In this document: piece after piece, positions 1 through 5,545 of the stretch
How positions within the stretch are numbered: position 1 is the first letter of the stretch
Layout of the letters: each line of letters starts with the position of its first letter
Source: DATBDM01 sp036269915
GTDB taxonomy: Bacteria; Actinomycetota; Thermoleophilia; Solirubrobacterales; Solirubrobacteraceae
DNA: 6,049 nucleotides
Direction of reading: 5' to 3'
Assembly: GCA_036269915.1 (NCBI GenBank)
Contig: DATBDM010000150.1
Coordinates: 1-6,049 of the forward strand
Program-made: the position numbers and the translations under genes
Notes under the pieces: generated by a model
What the model was told of the DNA's origin: nothing
The model's input: the letters and a program-made list of their open reading frames with translations, nothing else
Databases searched by the model: none

Positions 1-903
1 CAGCGCGAACAGCTCGTCCTGGCCCTGGCCCTCGAGCGCGGCGACGCCGACGATCTCGCCGGCGCGCACCTCGAAGTCGACGCCCTCGCCGGGCTGGCCC
101 TCGAGGCGCAGGGCGCGGACCTCGAGCACGGGCTTGCCGGGCTCGGCCTCGGTCTGCACCGCGGCGACCTCGGCGTCGGAGTCGGTGGCGGCCTCGACGC
201 CGGCGGCGAGCGTGTCGCGCGACTGGCCGAGCATCAGCTCGACCATCCGCTCCTCCTCGCCGGCGCGCGGCACGAGCGTGCCGACCGCGTGGCCGTCGCG
301 CAGGACCGTCGCGCGGTCGCACAGGGCGCTGACCTCGGCGAGGCGGTGGGAGATGAACAGCACCGAGCGACCGGACTCGCGGAAGTCGCGCACGATGCCG
401 GTGACCGTGTCGGCGAGGTCGGAAGGCAGCGACGCCGTGATCTCGTCGAGCAGCAGCAGCTGCGGCTCGTAGGAGAGGGCGCGGGCGAGGTCGAGCATGC
501 GCAGCGTCGGCAGCGGCAGCTCGCTCACCAGCGCGGTGAGGTCGACCGTCAGGCCCATGCGCTCGAGCTCGGCGCTCACGCGGGCGACGTCCGCGCTCGT
601 GAGGCGCAGGTTCTGGGCGACGGTGAGGTCCGGCAGCAGCGCGGGATCCTGGAAGACGGGGGCGAGCCCGACGGCGCGGGCTGCCTTGGGCGAGCCGATC
701 GTGACCGGCTTGCCGTCGACGGCGATCTCGCCGGAGTCACGGGCGATGACGCCGGTGAGGATCTTCACGAGCGTCGACTTGCCGGCGCCGTTGGCGCCCA
801 TCAGCGCGTGCACCTCGCCGGGCTCGACGCTGAGGTCGGCCGACCGCAGCGCGACGACCGGGCCGTAGCTCTTCGCGACGTCGGTGACTTCGAGGAGGCT
901 CAT
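1..903 (-). CDS. Sugar ABC transporter ATP-binding protein (RbsA/MglA type), C-terminus beyond window
   Basis: The 301 visible residues are the first nucleotide-binding domain and the start of the second in a tandem-NBD ATPase of the kind that powers ribose/galactose/xylose-type importers at the inner face of the membrane. Seen: Walker A GANGAGKST at 36-44, Q-loop Gln85 (VFQDP), Walker B LLLLDE at 149-154, H-loop His186 (FISHR), and a linker at about 226-258. The second domain starts near 259 (VLEVRAL). Its P-loop position reads ALEGQGQDELF at 289-299 without GKS/T, as expected for the degenerate second site of this family. Odd: the ABC signature is missing in domain 1 (ELPLPTLR at 128-135 where LSxGQ/LSxxQQ is expected), and the motif after Walker B is EIT rather than EPT. 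The ATG at 903-901 gives the usual N-terminus, but no good Shine-Dalgarno precedes it; a strong hairpin lies 8 nt upstream. The full protein should be about 500 residues. It is last in the visible operon; a permease is expected to the left. Confidence 0.93.
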   Translation of the reverse strand, partial: MSLLEVTDVAKSYGPVVALRSADLSVEPGEVHALMGANGAGKSTLVKILTGVIARDSGEIAVDGKPVTIGSPKAARAVGLAPVFQDPALLPDLTVAQNLRLTSADVARVSAELERMGLTVDLTALVSELPLPTLRMLDLARALSYEPQLLLLDEITASLPSDLADTVTGIVRDFRESGRSVLFISHRLAEVSALCDRATVLRDGHAVGTLVPRAGEEERMVELMLGQSRDTLAAGVEAATDSDAEVAAVQTEAEPGKPVLEVRALRLEGQPGEGVDFEVRAGEIVGVAALEGQGQDELFAL

Positions 904-911
904 GGTGAGCA

Positions 912-945
912 ATCGGCCCGCCCGCGGGCGGGCGGGCGGGCCGAT
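912..945 (-). terminator. GC-rich intercistronic hairpin between SBP and ATPase genes
   Basis: A perfect 14-bp inverted repeat (arms 912-925 and 932-945, ATCGGCCCGCCCGC and its complement) encloses a 6-nt loop. It lies 18 nt after the SBP stop codon and 8 nt before the ATPase ATG. There is no T-tract on either strand, so it is not a classical terminator. By analogy with other importer operons, a structure after the binding-protein gene often stabilises the upstream mRNA or partially terminates, giving excess SBP over transporter. Its closeness to the ATPase start could also limit ribosome access. The structure is seen; the role is inferred. Confidence 0.6.
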
Positions 946-963
946 CGGGATCATCTCAGCGGC

Positions 964-2022
964 CTACGGCCCCTGACAGCCCTTGAGCTGGTCGTCCGTG
1001 TACGTCGTGTACGGCTCGACCTGGAGCTGGCTGGAATACGTCGGAGCCAGGCTCTTGTCGTAGTACTTCTGCCACTCCGACTTGTTCTGCGAATCCCACA
1101 CCTGCGGCGTGAGGACCGTCGCGCGGTCGGGGTTCTTGCCCTGCAGCGCCTCGATCGCCACAGCGGCGCCGACGCCGCCGACCGTCGCGGGGTTCGTCAC
1201 CGCCACGCCCGGCGTGCCGTCGAGCAGCTGGCCGAGGAACTTGTTGTTGTCGGCCCCCACGACCGGGATGCTCTGCTTGCCGGCCGTCTTGAGGGCGTTG
1301 ACCACGCTGTAGTCGATGCCCGACGTCCAGATGCCGTCGATCTTCGTGCCCGACTGCAGCACGTCGAGCGCCTGCTTGCCGCCCGTGCCGAACTGCCAGC
1401 CGGTGAAGGTCTGCTTGACGACCTTGATGTTCGGATAGGCCTTCAGGGCCTCCATGAAGCCCTCGTGGCGCGCCGTGTCGGCGGGGGCGCCGGAGATGCC
1501 GCGCATCTCGAGCACGTTGCCCTTGCCGCCCATCTTCTTGGCGAGCCAGTCGCCGCCGAGCTTGCCGTACTCCTTCTGGTTGTTCGTGACGTTGTAGACG
1601 TCGGGCGAGTCGATCGCCTGGTCGACGGAGATGATCTTCACGCCGCGCCGCTTGGCCTCGGCGATCACCGAGTTCAGCGCGGTGGCGTCGGCCGGGTTGA
1701 TGATGATCGCCTTCGCACCCGACGAGATCAGGTTGCGGATCGCCGCGATCTGCTCGGGCGCCGCGCCATTCTGGTTGGAGACCAGCACCTTCGAGACCTG
1801 GCCGCTGGCGGCCGCCTGCGCCTTGACCGCGCAGATCATCTCCTCGCGCCAGCCGTTGCCGACGAGCGTGTTGGAGACGCCGATCGTGTACTTCTGGTTG
1901 CCGCTGCCCGAGCTGCCGCTCGAGCCGCTGCTGGAGTTGTCCGAACCGCTGCCGCACGCCGCGACGACGGCGGCCAGCGCGAGCGCCATGAGCGCTCCGC
2001 CGAGCTTCCTACTCACCTGCAT
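964..2022 (-). CDS. Sugar ABC transporter substrate-binding lipoprotein (RbsB-like, periplasmic-binding type I)
   Basis: A 352-residue extracytoplasmic lipoprotein that captures a sugar and delivers it to the importer. Seen: a short basic N-terminus (MQVSRK), a hydrophobic stretch at about 8-22 and a lipobox VAAC with Cys23 as the lipidated residue. A Ser/Gly-rich tether runs from 24 to about 42, and a Peripla_BP_4-type fold from about 44 (KYTIGVSN) to about 330. Candidate ligand contacts by position in the family are Trp58 (GNGWR), Asp134 (SVDQ), Arg185 (TARHEGF), Trp209 and Asp258 (GADNN). Cys64 and Cys348 could form a disulfide. The start at 2022-2020 is chosen because AGGAGG at 2034-2029 sits 6 nt upstream and the signal peptide begins there; the longer reading from 2118 would bury the signal. 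The gene overlaps the SIS gene by 14 nt, so its ribosome site lies inside SIS codons. The ligand cannot be predicted; a pentose, hexose or polyol is plausible. Confidence 0.95.
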   Translation of the reverse strand: MQVSRKLGGALMALALAAVVAACGSGSDNSSSGSSGSSGSGNQKYTIGVSNTLVGNGWREEMICAVKAQAAASGQVSKVLVSNQNGAAPEQIAAIRNLISSGAKAIIINPADATALNSVIAEAKRRGVKIISVDQAIDSPDVYNVTNNQKEYGKLGGDWLAKKMGGKGNVLEMRGISGAPADTARHEGFMEALKAYPNIKVVKQTFTGWQFGTGGKQALDVLQSGTKIDGIWTSGIDYSVVNALKTAGKQSIPVVGADNNKFLGQLLDGTPGVAVTNPATVGGVGAAVAIEALQGKNPDRATVLTPQVWDSQNKSEWQKYYDKSLAPTYSSQLQVEPYTTYTDDQLKGCQGP

Positions 2023-2857
2023 GCTGCTCCTCCTCGGTGGACTCAGGCGGCGTGACCGGCGCCGCACCGGAGACTGCGCCGCGCAGCGTCCGCGCAAGGC
2101 GGCGCGCATGCTCGGCATAGGCGCCGTCGAAGAGCTCGGCCGAGCGGCCGGCCCCCACGACGGCGGGGCTGGTGATGACCGGCGGCAGCGCTCCGGAAGC
2201 GTGCAGAGCCATCGCGGTCCTCACCTTGAGCTCGTTGGCCAGCGCCACGGCGGCGATGGTCGAGCCGGGTCCGACGGGCGTGTCGAGCCCCGCGATCGCC
2301 ACCAGCGCGTCGCCCGGTGGCGTGCAGAGATCGAGCACGACGTCGGCGTGGTCGAGCAGGCGGGTCCCGGACGAGTGCCCGGACCTGCTCTGGCGGGACG
2401 CCTCGACCGCGGTGACCGCCACGACCGGCAGCCCCCGCGTCCGCGCCCCCATCGCCATTTCGATCGGGACCGCGGTGGTCCCGCCCGCGCTGAAGACGAC
2501 CATCACGTCCGGCGGGTGCAGCTCGAAGTTGCTCAGGATCGTCTCGGCGAGCCCCTCGACGCGCTCGATGAACATCGCCTGGCGCTGCCCGTTGGCCCCG
2601 ACGACCTGGGTGTGGAAGGTCATCGAGAGCTCCACCAGGGGGTGGAAGCCCGGGTAGGAGCCGTAGCGGGGGAAGAGCTCCTCGGCCGCGATCCGCGAGT
2701 GGCCGGTGCCGAAGGCGTGGACGAGCCCGCCGGAGCCGATCGCCTCCGCGCACAGCCCCGCCGCCGCCTCCAGCGCCTCCTCCTGCGTGTCCGCGAGCCG
2801 CCCGAGCAGCTCGCTCGCCGCGGGCAGGAAGCCGGTCGCCGTGGCGGTCTGCGTCAC
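2009..2857 (-). CDS. SIS-domain protein, UPF0309-like, putative phosphosugar isomerase or binding protein
   Basis: A 282-residue cytoplasmic protein with one sugar isomerase (SIS) fold. Seen: an N-terminal helical part (1-40), then VHAFGTGHSRIAAEELF at 46-62, the family's first Gly-rich loop, then DVMVVFSAGGTTAVPIEMA at 117-135, the second phosphate-binding loop. Further stretches are GLPVVAVTAVEAS (142-154), SGTRLLDHADVVLDLCTPPGD (163-183) and a C-terminal helix pair. The order and wording of these blocks resemble UPF0309 proteins, which are about 245 residues; this one has a longer N-terminus and a charged tail (PPESTEEEQHAGE). SIS proteins bind phosphosugars and isomerise, deaminate or sense them. 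Odd: the second loop reads SAGG where SNSG is usual, so one phosphate-contacting Ser is missing. The GTG start at 2857-2855 overlaps the oxidoreductase TGA (GTGA), implying translational coupling. The substrate is unknown; an isomerase or amino-sugar-phosphate role is inference from fold and operon. Confidence 0.85.
   Translation of the reverse strand: MTQTATATGFLPAASELLGRLADTQEEALEAAAGLCAEAIGSGGLVHAFGTGHSRIAAEELFPRYGSYPGFHPLVELSMTFHTQVVGANGQRQAMFIERVEGLAETILSNFELHPPDVMVVFSAGGTTAVPIEMAMGARTRGLPVVAVTAVEASRQSRSGHSSGTRLLDHADVVLDLCTPPGDALVAIAGLDTPVGPGSTIAAVALANELKVRTAMALHASGALPPVITSPAVVGAGRSAELFDGAYAEHARRLARTLRGAVSGAAPVTPPESTEEEQHAGE
2029..2034 (-). promoter_or_regulatory. Ribosome-binding site of the SBP gene, inside the SIS coding sequence
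   Basis: AGGAGG on the minus strand, 6 nt before the ATG at 2022, is the strongest Shine-Dalgarno in the window. It is formed by the Glu-rich codons near the end of the SIS gene (TEEEQHAGE), and it fixes the SBP start. It suggests that SBP is translated more strongly than its upstream neighbours. Confidence 0.85.
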
Positions 2858-3957
2858 CCGGTGACCTCGGGATCGAGCTCGATCGGCTCCCACCGGCCGG
2901 TCTGCATCGAGCGATAGCAGGCGTCGAGGATCACGTTGACGACGTAGCCGTCGGCGAACGTCTCGCGCGGCTTGGCGCCGGTGAGGAAGCACTCGACGAA
3001 GTGGCGCAGCTCCTCGTGATAGCCGTAGTGGCGGGCCTCGTCGGGGATCGGATAGACGAAGCCGGTGTCGGCGTCGGCCTTCTCCATCAGATAGCCCGCG
3101 GGCTTTCCGATGAAGCCCCACACCGACGTGTTGGTGGAGTCGGTGATCAGCCGGCCCTCGGTACCCATGACCTCGTTGCGCAGCTCCATCCCGCCCTTGG
3201 CCGACCACGAGGCCTCGGTGATCGAGATGCCGCCGTTGGCGAACTTGAGCATCGCGACGGCGTTGTCCTCGGCGGTCGTCTTGTCGCCGTGGGTGAGCGT
3301 GGCGCCCCAGGCGAAGGCGTGCGTGACCGGGACGTCCTTGCCGAAGAAGTAGCGTGCGACCTCGACCGTGTGGCAGCCCATGTCCAGCAGCGCGCCTCCG
3401 CCGGCCTGCTCGGCGTTCCAGAAGTGCTCGGCGTGCGGGCCGGAATGGGCCTCGCGGGCGCGCACGGAGAGCACGTCGCCGATCGCGCCGGACTCGATCA
3501 TCTCGCGTGCCTTCATCACGTCGGGCGAGAACACCTCGGTCTCCGCGTAGCCATGCATGACGCCGGCCTCGCGGACGATCCGGACGATCTCGGCGGCCTC
3601 CTGCGCGTTGCGCGCGAGCGGCTTCGTGCACACGATCGCCTTGCCGGCGCCCGCGGCGGTGCGGACGGCCTCGACGTGCAGGTGGTTGGGCAGCGCGACG
3701 ACGACCATGTCGACGTCTGGGTCGGCGCACAGCTCGGCCATGTCGGTGTACTGGCGCCCGATCGCGCGGCGGCGCCCGAAGTCGGCCGCGCGCTCGGCGC
3801 TGCGCGAGTAGTTGGCAACCGCGCGGGCCCGGGCGACGTCGCGCAGGCCGTCGAGGTAGAAGTCGGCGACGAAGCCGGAGCCGAGCACGCCGATGCGGAC
3901 GAGGCGCTCATCGCTGTCGGCGGCCGTCGGGGCTGGGATGGTCGAGGGGTCGGTCAT
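2854..3957 (-). CDS. Gfo/Idh/MocA family NAD(P)-dependent oxidoreductase
   Basis: A 367-residue cytoplasmic dehydrogenase of the glucose-fructose oxidoreductase / inositol 2-dehydrogenase superfamily, which oxidises or reduces sugars, polyols and derivatives. Seen: a Pro/Ala-rich leader of about 20 residues, then the Rossmann dinucleotide motif GVLGSGFVADFY at 23-34, ALPNHLHVEA at 88-97, and CTKPLARN at 110-117, where Lys112-Pro113 match the family EKP motif (Glu replaced by Thr). The C-terminal domain has GGGALLDMGCHTVEVARYFFG at 186-206; Asp192 and His196 are the expected catalytic-pocket positions. Length is typical (about 330-390). The ATG at 3957-3955 is chosen because the Rossmann strand begins soon after and no in-frame alternative lies between; the only Shine-Dalgarno-like GGAG (3963-3960) is just 2 nt away, so initiation may be weak. 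It is first in the operon behind two candidate promoters and overlaps the SIS gene by 4 nt. The substrate is not identifiable. Confidence 0.94.
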   Translation of the reverse strand: MTDPSTIPAPTAADSDERLVRIGVLGSGFVADFYLDGLRDVARARAVANYSRSAERAADFGRRRAIGRQYTDMAELCADPDVDMVVVALPNHLHVEAVRTAAGAGKAIVCTKPLARNAQEAAEIVRIVREAGVMHGYAETEVFSPDVMKAREMIESGAIGDVLSVRAREAHSGPHAEHFWNAEQAGGGALLDMGCHTVEVARYFFGKDVPVTHAFAWGATLTHGDKTTAEDNAVAMLKFANGGISITEASWSAKGGMELRNEVMGTEGRLITDSTNTSVWGFIGKPAGYLMEKADADTGFVYPIPDEARHYGYHEELRHFVECFLTGAKPRETFADGYVVNVILDACYRSMQTGRWEPIELDPEVTG

Positions 3958-3966
3958 CGCTCCGAA

Positions 3967-3976
3967 TGTCTAGACA
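3967..3976. promoter_or_regulatory. Palindrome TGTCTAGACA, candidate repressor operator
   Basis: A perfect 10-bp palindrome 9 nt upstream of the oxidoreductase ATG and downstream of both candidate promoters, so a bound protein would block elongation or early transcription of the operon. The TCTAGA core with flanking TG/CA resembles operators of GntR/HutC-type regulators (DasR sites are TGGTCTAGACCA-like). No GntR gene is in the window; the adjacent ROK protein is an alternative binder. The palindrome is seen; the function is inferred. Confidence 0.45.
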
Positions 3977-3995
3977 ACTAGGGGACCGGCCCCGG

Positions 3996-4025
3996 ACCGT
4001 ACTCAGCGGCGATCGGGCAAGTCAA
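3996..4025 (-). promoter_or_regulatory. Candidate proximal promoter of the sugar operon
   Basis: On the minus strand a TTGACT -35 (4025-4020) is followed by an 18-nt spacer and a TACGGT -10 (4001-3996), which fits the actinobacterial TAnnnT pattern. Transcription would start near 3989, leaving a leader of about 30 nt that contains the TGTCTAGACA palindrome. It has the same architecture as the distal promoter 46 bp upstream. Confidence 0.5.
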
Positions 4026-4041
4026 GTCGTCTCGTGGCCCG

Positions 4042-4071
4042 ACCGTATCCGCCACTTTGTTCGGCTGTCAA
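4042..4071 (-). promoter_or_regulatory. Candidate distal promoter of the sugar operon
   Basis: On the minus strand a perfect TTGACA -35 (4071-4066) is followed by an 18-nt spacer and TACGGT -10 (4047-4042). The start would be near 4035, with a leader of about 78 nt. The -35 lies inside the left arm of the 11-bp inverted repeat, so a protein on that arm would compete with RNA polymerase. Confidence 0.55.
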
Positions 4072-4124
4072 GCACAAGTTGGTGCGTAGCGCTCTTTCCC
4101 GTACCGAAGTCGGGTGCTTGACAG
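4065..4124. repeat. 11-bp inverted repeat carrying divergent -35 boxes, candidate ROK operator pair
   Basis: CTGTCAAGCAC at 4065-4075 is the exact reverse complement of GTGCTTGACAG at 4114-4124, with 38 bp between them. Each arm contains TTGACA reading outward, towards the operon on the left and the regulator on the right. The identity extends beyond the hexamer (GTGC before, G after), which a shared sigma factor alone would not require. Arm centres are 49 bp apart, about 4.7 helical turns. A likely reading is two half-operators for the ROK regulator, giving joint control of both transcription units. The repeat is seen; the binding protein is inferred. Confidence 0.6.
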
Positions 4125-4146
4125 GCGCAAGCTCGCTGGGATTGAC
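4118..4146 (+). promoter_or_regulatory. Candidate promoter of the ROK regulator gene
   Basis: A perfect TTGACA -35 at 4118-4123 lies in the right arm of the inverted repeat. A -10 at the right distance is poor (ATTGAC at 4141-4146 after 17 nt). If used, the start would fall near 4153, almost at the GTG at 4155, so the mRNA would be essentially leaderless. The absence of any Shine-Dalgarno before the GTG agrees with this. Confidence 0.35.
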
Positions 4147-4154
4147 TGCGTCGG

Positions 4155-5363
4155 GTGAGCACCGCGAACCGCCCTCCCGAGCGCGCTCGCGCCGCCGGTG
4201 CCGGCACGATCCTCCGCCTGGTGCGGGAAGGGCGCGCGAGCACGCGGGTGGAGATCGGCGAGCTCACGGGGCTCGCGCGCTCGACGGTCACCCAGCGGGT
4301 CGACCAGCTGCTGGCCGAGGAGCTGCTGCTCCCGGCCGGCGACGCGGCGTCCACGGGCGGGCGCCCGTCGCGCCGGCTGGCGTTCAACCGCTCGGCCGGC
4401 GTGGTGCTCGCGGCCGACCTCGGCGCGACCCATTCGCGACTCGCGCTGTGCGACCTCGGCGGCGAGATCCTCGCCGAGACGATGGCCGACCAAGCGATCG
4501 CGGACGGCCCCGACGCGGTGCTCGGCTGGGTCGAGGCGCGCTTCGACGCGCTGCTCGAGCGGGCTGGGCGCGACCTCGCTGCCGTGCGGGCGATCGGCGT
4601 CGGCGTCCCGGGTCCGGTCGAGTTCGCCACCGGGCGCCCGATCGCCCCTCCGATCATGCCGGGCTGGGATGGCTACCCCGTCGCCGACCGCCTCGGCGAG
4701 CGCTACGCGGTGCCGGTGCTCGTCGACAATGACGTGAACATCATGGCTCTGGGCGAGCACTGGGCAAGCTGGCGCGACGTCGACCACCTGCTGCTGGTCA
4801 AGGTCGGCACCGGCATCGGCTGCGGCATCGTCGCGGGCGGGCGGATCCACCGCGGCGCGCAGGGCGCGGCCGGCGACCTCGGGCACATCCAGATCACCAG
4901 CGATCCCTCCGTGGTCTGCCGCTGCGGCAACATCGGCTGCATGGAGGCGGTGGCGGGCGGCGGCGCGATCGCCGCCTCGCTGCGCGCCCAGGGCGTGGAG
5001 GCGCGCGACGGCCGCGACGTCGTCGCCCTCGTTCGCTCCGGCAGCCCCGCGGCGGTGCGCGAGGTGCGTGAGGCGGGCCGCGTGCTCGGAAGCGTGCTGG
5101 CGACGAGCGTGAACCTCTTCAATCCGGCGGTGATCGTCATCGGCGGCGACCTCTCCCACGCCGAGGAGCACCTGCTGGCCGGCGTCCGCGAGGTCGTCTA
5201 CCAGCGCTCGCTTCCGCTCGCGACCCGCTCGCTGCGGATCGTCCGGAGTCGCCTGGACGACCGCGCGGGCGTAGTCGGAGCGTCGGTGATGGCAATCGAG
5301 CACGTCCTCGCGCCGGATGCGGTCGACGACGCGCTCAGCGGTCGCGGCGTCGTCGCGGGCTGA
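4155..5363 (+). CDS. ROK family transcriptional regulator (NagC/XylR-like)
   Basis: A 402-residue DNA-binding regulator. Seen: a winged helix-turn-helix at about 14-60 (VEIGELTGLARSTVTQRVDQLL) with wing GGRPSRRL at 68-75. A ROK/actin-like ATPase fold follows: phosphate loop AADLGATHSRLALCDL (86-101), PGPV at 152-155, Asp193 in VDNDVN (190-195), and the Gly-rich VGTGIGCGIVAGG (217-229). The zinc site is His244 plus Cys255, Cys257 and Cys262 (CRCGNIGCME). Length is normal for ROK repressors. Family knowledge: these proteins bind a sugar or sugar phosphate and release or engage DNA; some keep kinase activity. Odd: the ROK consensus GExGH reads GDLGH (240-244), placing Asp241 at the sugar-contacting Glu. 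The GTG start at 4155 gives the usual N-terminus, with no Shine-Dalgarno. It is divergent from the sugar operon and probably controls both directions through the 4065-4124 repeat. The effector is unknown. Confidence 0.94.
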   Translation: MSTANRPPERARAAGAGTILRLVREGRASTRVEIGELTGLARSTVTQRVDQLLAEELLLPAGDAASTGGRPSRRLAFNRSAGVVLAADLGATHSRLALCDLGGEILAETMADQAIADGPDAVLGWVEARFDALLERAGRDLAAVRAIGVGVPGPVEFATGRPIAPPIMPGWDGYPVADRLGERYAVPVLVDNDVNIMALGEHWASWRDVDHLLLVKVGTGIGCGIVAGGRIHRGAQGAAGDLGHIQITSDPSVVCRCGNIGCMEAVAGGGAIAASLRAQGVEARDGRDVVALVRSGSPAAVREVREAGRVLGSVLATSVNLFNPAVIVIGGDLSHAEEHLLAGVREVVYQRSLPLATRSLRIVRSRLDDRAGVVGASVMAIEHVLAPDAVDDALSGRGVVAG

Positions 5364-5428
5364 GGGTCGACCTCACGTCGATGGAGCCCGGCTAGCGAAC
5401 GTCAACCCCGCTGGGTAGGGGAGTGCCG

Positions 5429-5457
5429 GGTCGGGCGGGGCGGATGGTCGGGCGGGG
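5429..5457 (+). repeat. 12-bp direct repeat with G-runs, possible G-quadruplex
   Basis: GGTCGGGCGGGG occurs at 5429-5440 and again at 5446-5457, separated by CGGAT (17-bp period). Together with the G at 5428 the plus strand shows five runs of at least three G, four of which could stack with loops of 1, 9 and 1 nt. It lies in the 3' untranslated region of the ROK transcript, inside the large palindrome. Confidence 0.5.
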
Positions 5458-5465
5458 ATCCCGCG

Positions 5466-5502
5466 TGGCGCGTTCTGCCTCTGGTGGAGGCAAAACGCGC
5501 CA
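5466..5502. terminator. Hairpin between convergent genes, candidate bidirectional terminator
   Basis: A 16-bp stem (5466-5481 with 5487-5502; TGGCGCGTT on one side, AACGCGCCA on the other) with a single C/A mismatch and a 5-nt loop TGGTG. It is 102 nt after the ROK stop and 43 nt after the aldolase stop on the opposite strand, so it could end both transcripts. Neither side has a T-tract. It is the core of the larger concentric palindrome, so termination may not be its origin. Confidence 0.5.
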
Positions 5503-5545
5503 ACCGCTCGCGCTCGTCGCCGCCGCGCCAGCCGAACTCGCCGCC

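Noticed and set aside
289..2055. A 588-codon plus-strand open frame
   Set aside because: It lies antisense to the ATPase and SBP genes, is Arg/Asp/His-rich low-complexity translation typical of high-GC shadow frames, and shows no domain.
2023..2118. N-terminal extension of the SBP to an upstream ATG
   Set aside because: It would put 32 Arg-rich residues before a normal lipoprotein signal peptide; the ATG at 2022 has an ideal AGGAGG.
1631..2917. A 428-codon plus-strand open frame
   Set aside because: It is antisense to the SBP and SIS genes, which both have clear family motifs; its sequence has no recognisable fold.
2858..3730. Extension of the SIS gene into the oxidoreductase
   Set aside because: The extra sequence is an Arg-rich out-of-frame reading of the oxidoreductase; the GTGA overlap gives a natural start.
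3001..3981. A 326-codon plus-strand open frame
   Set aside because: It is a shadow of the Gfo/Idh oxidoreductase, without motifs or a plausible promoter.
4068..5303. A 411-codon minus-strand open frame opposite the ROK gene
   Set aside because: It is antisense to a complete ROK regulator; composition is Arg/Asp/Ala/His-rich with no domain.
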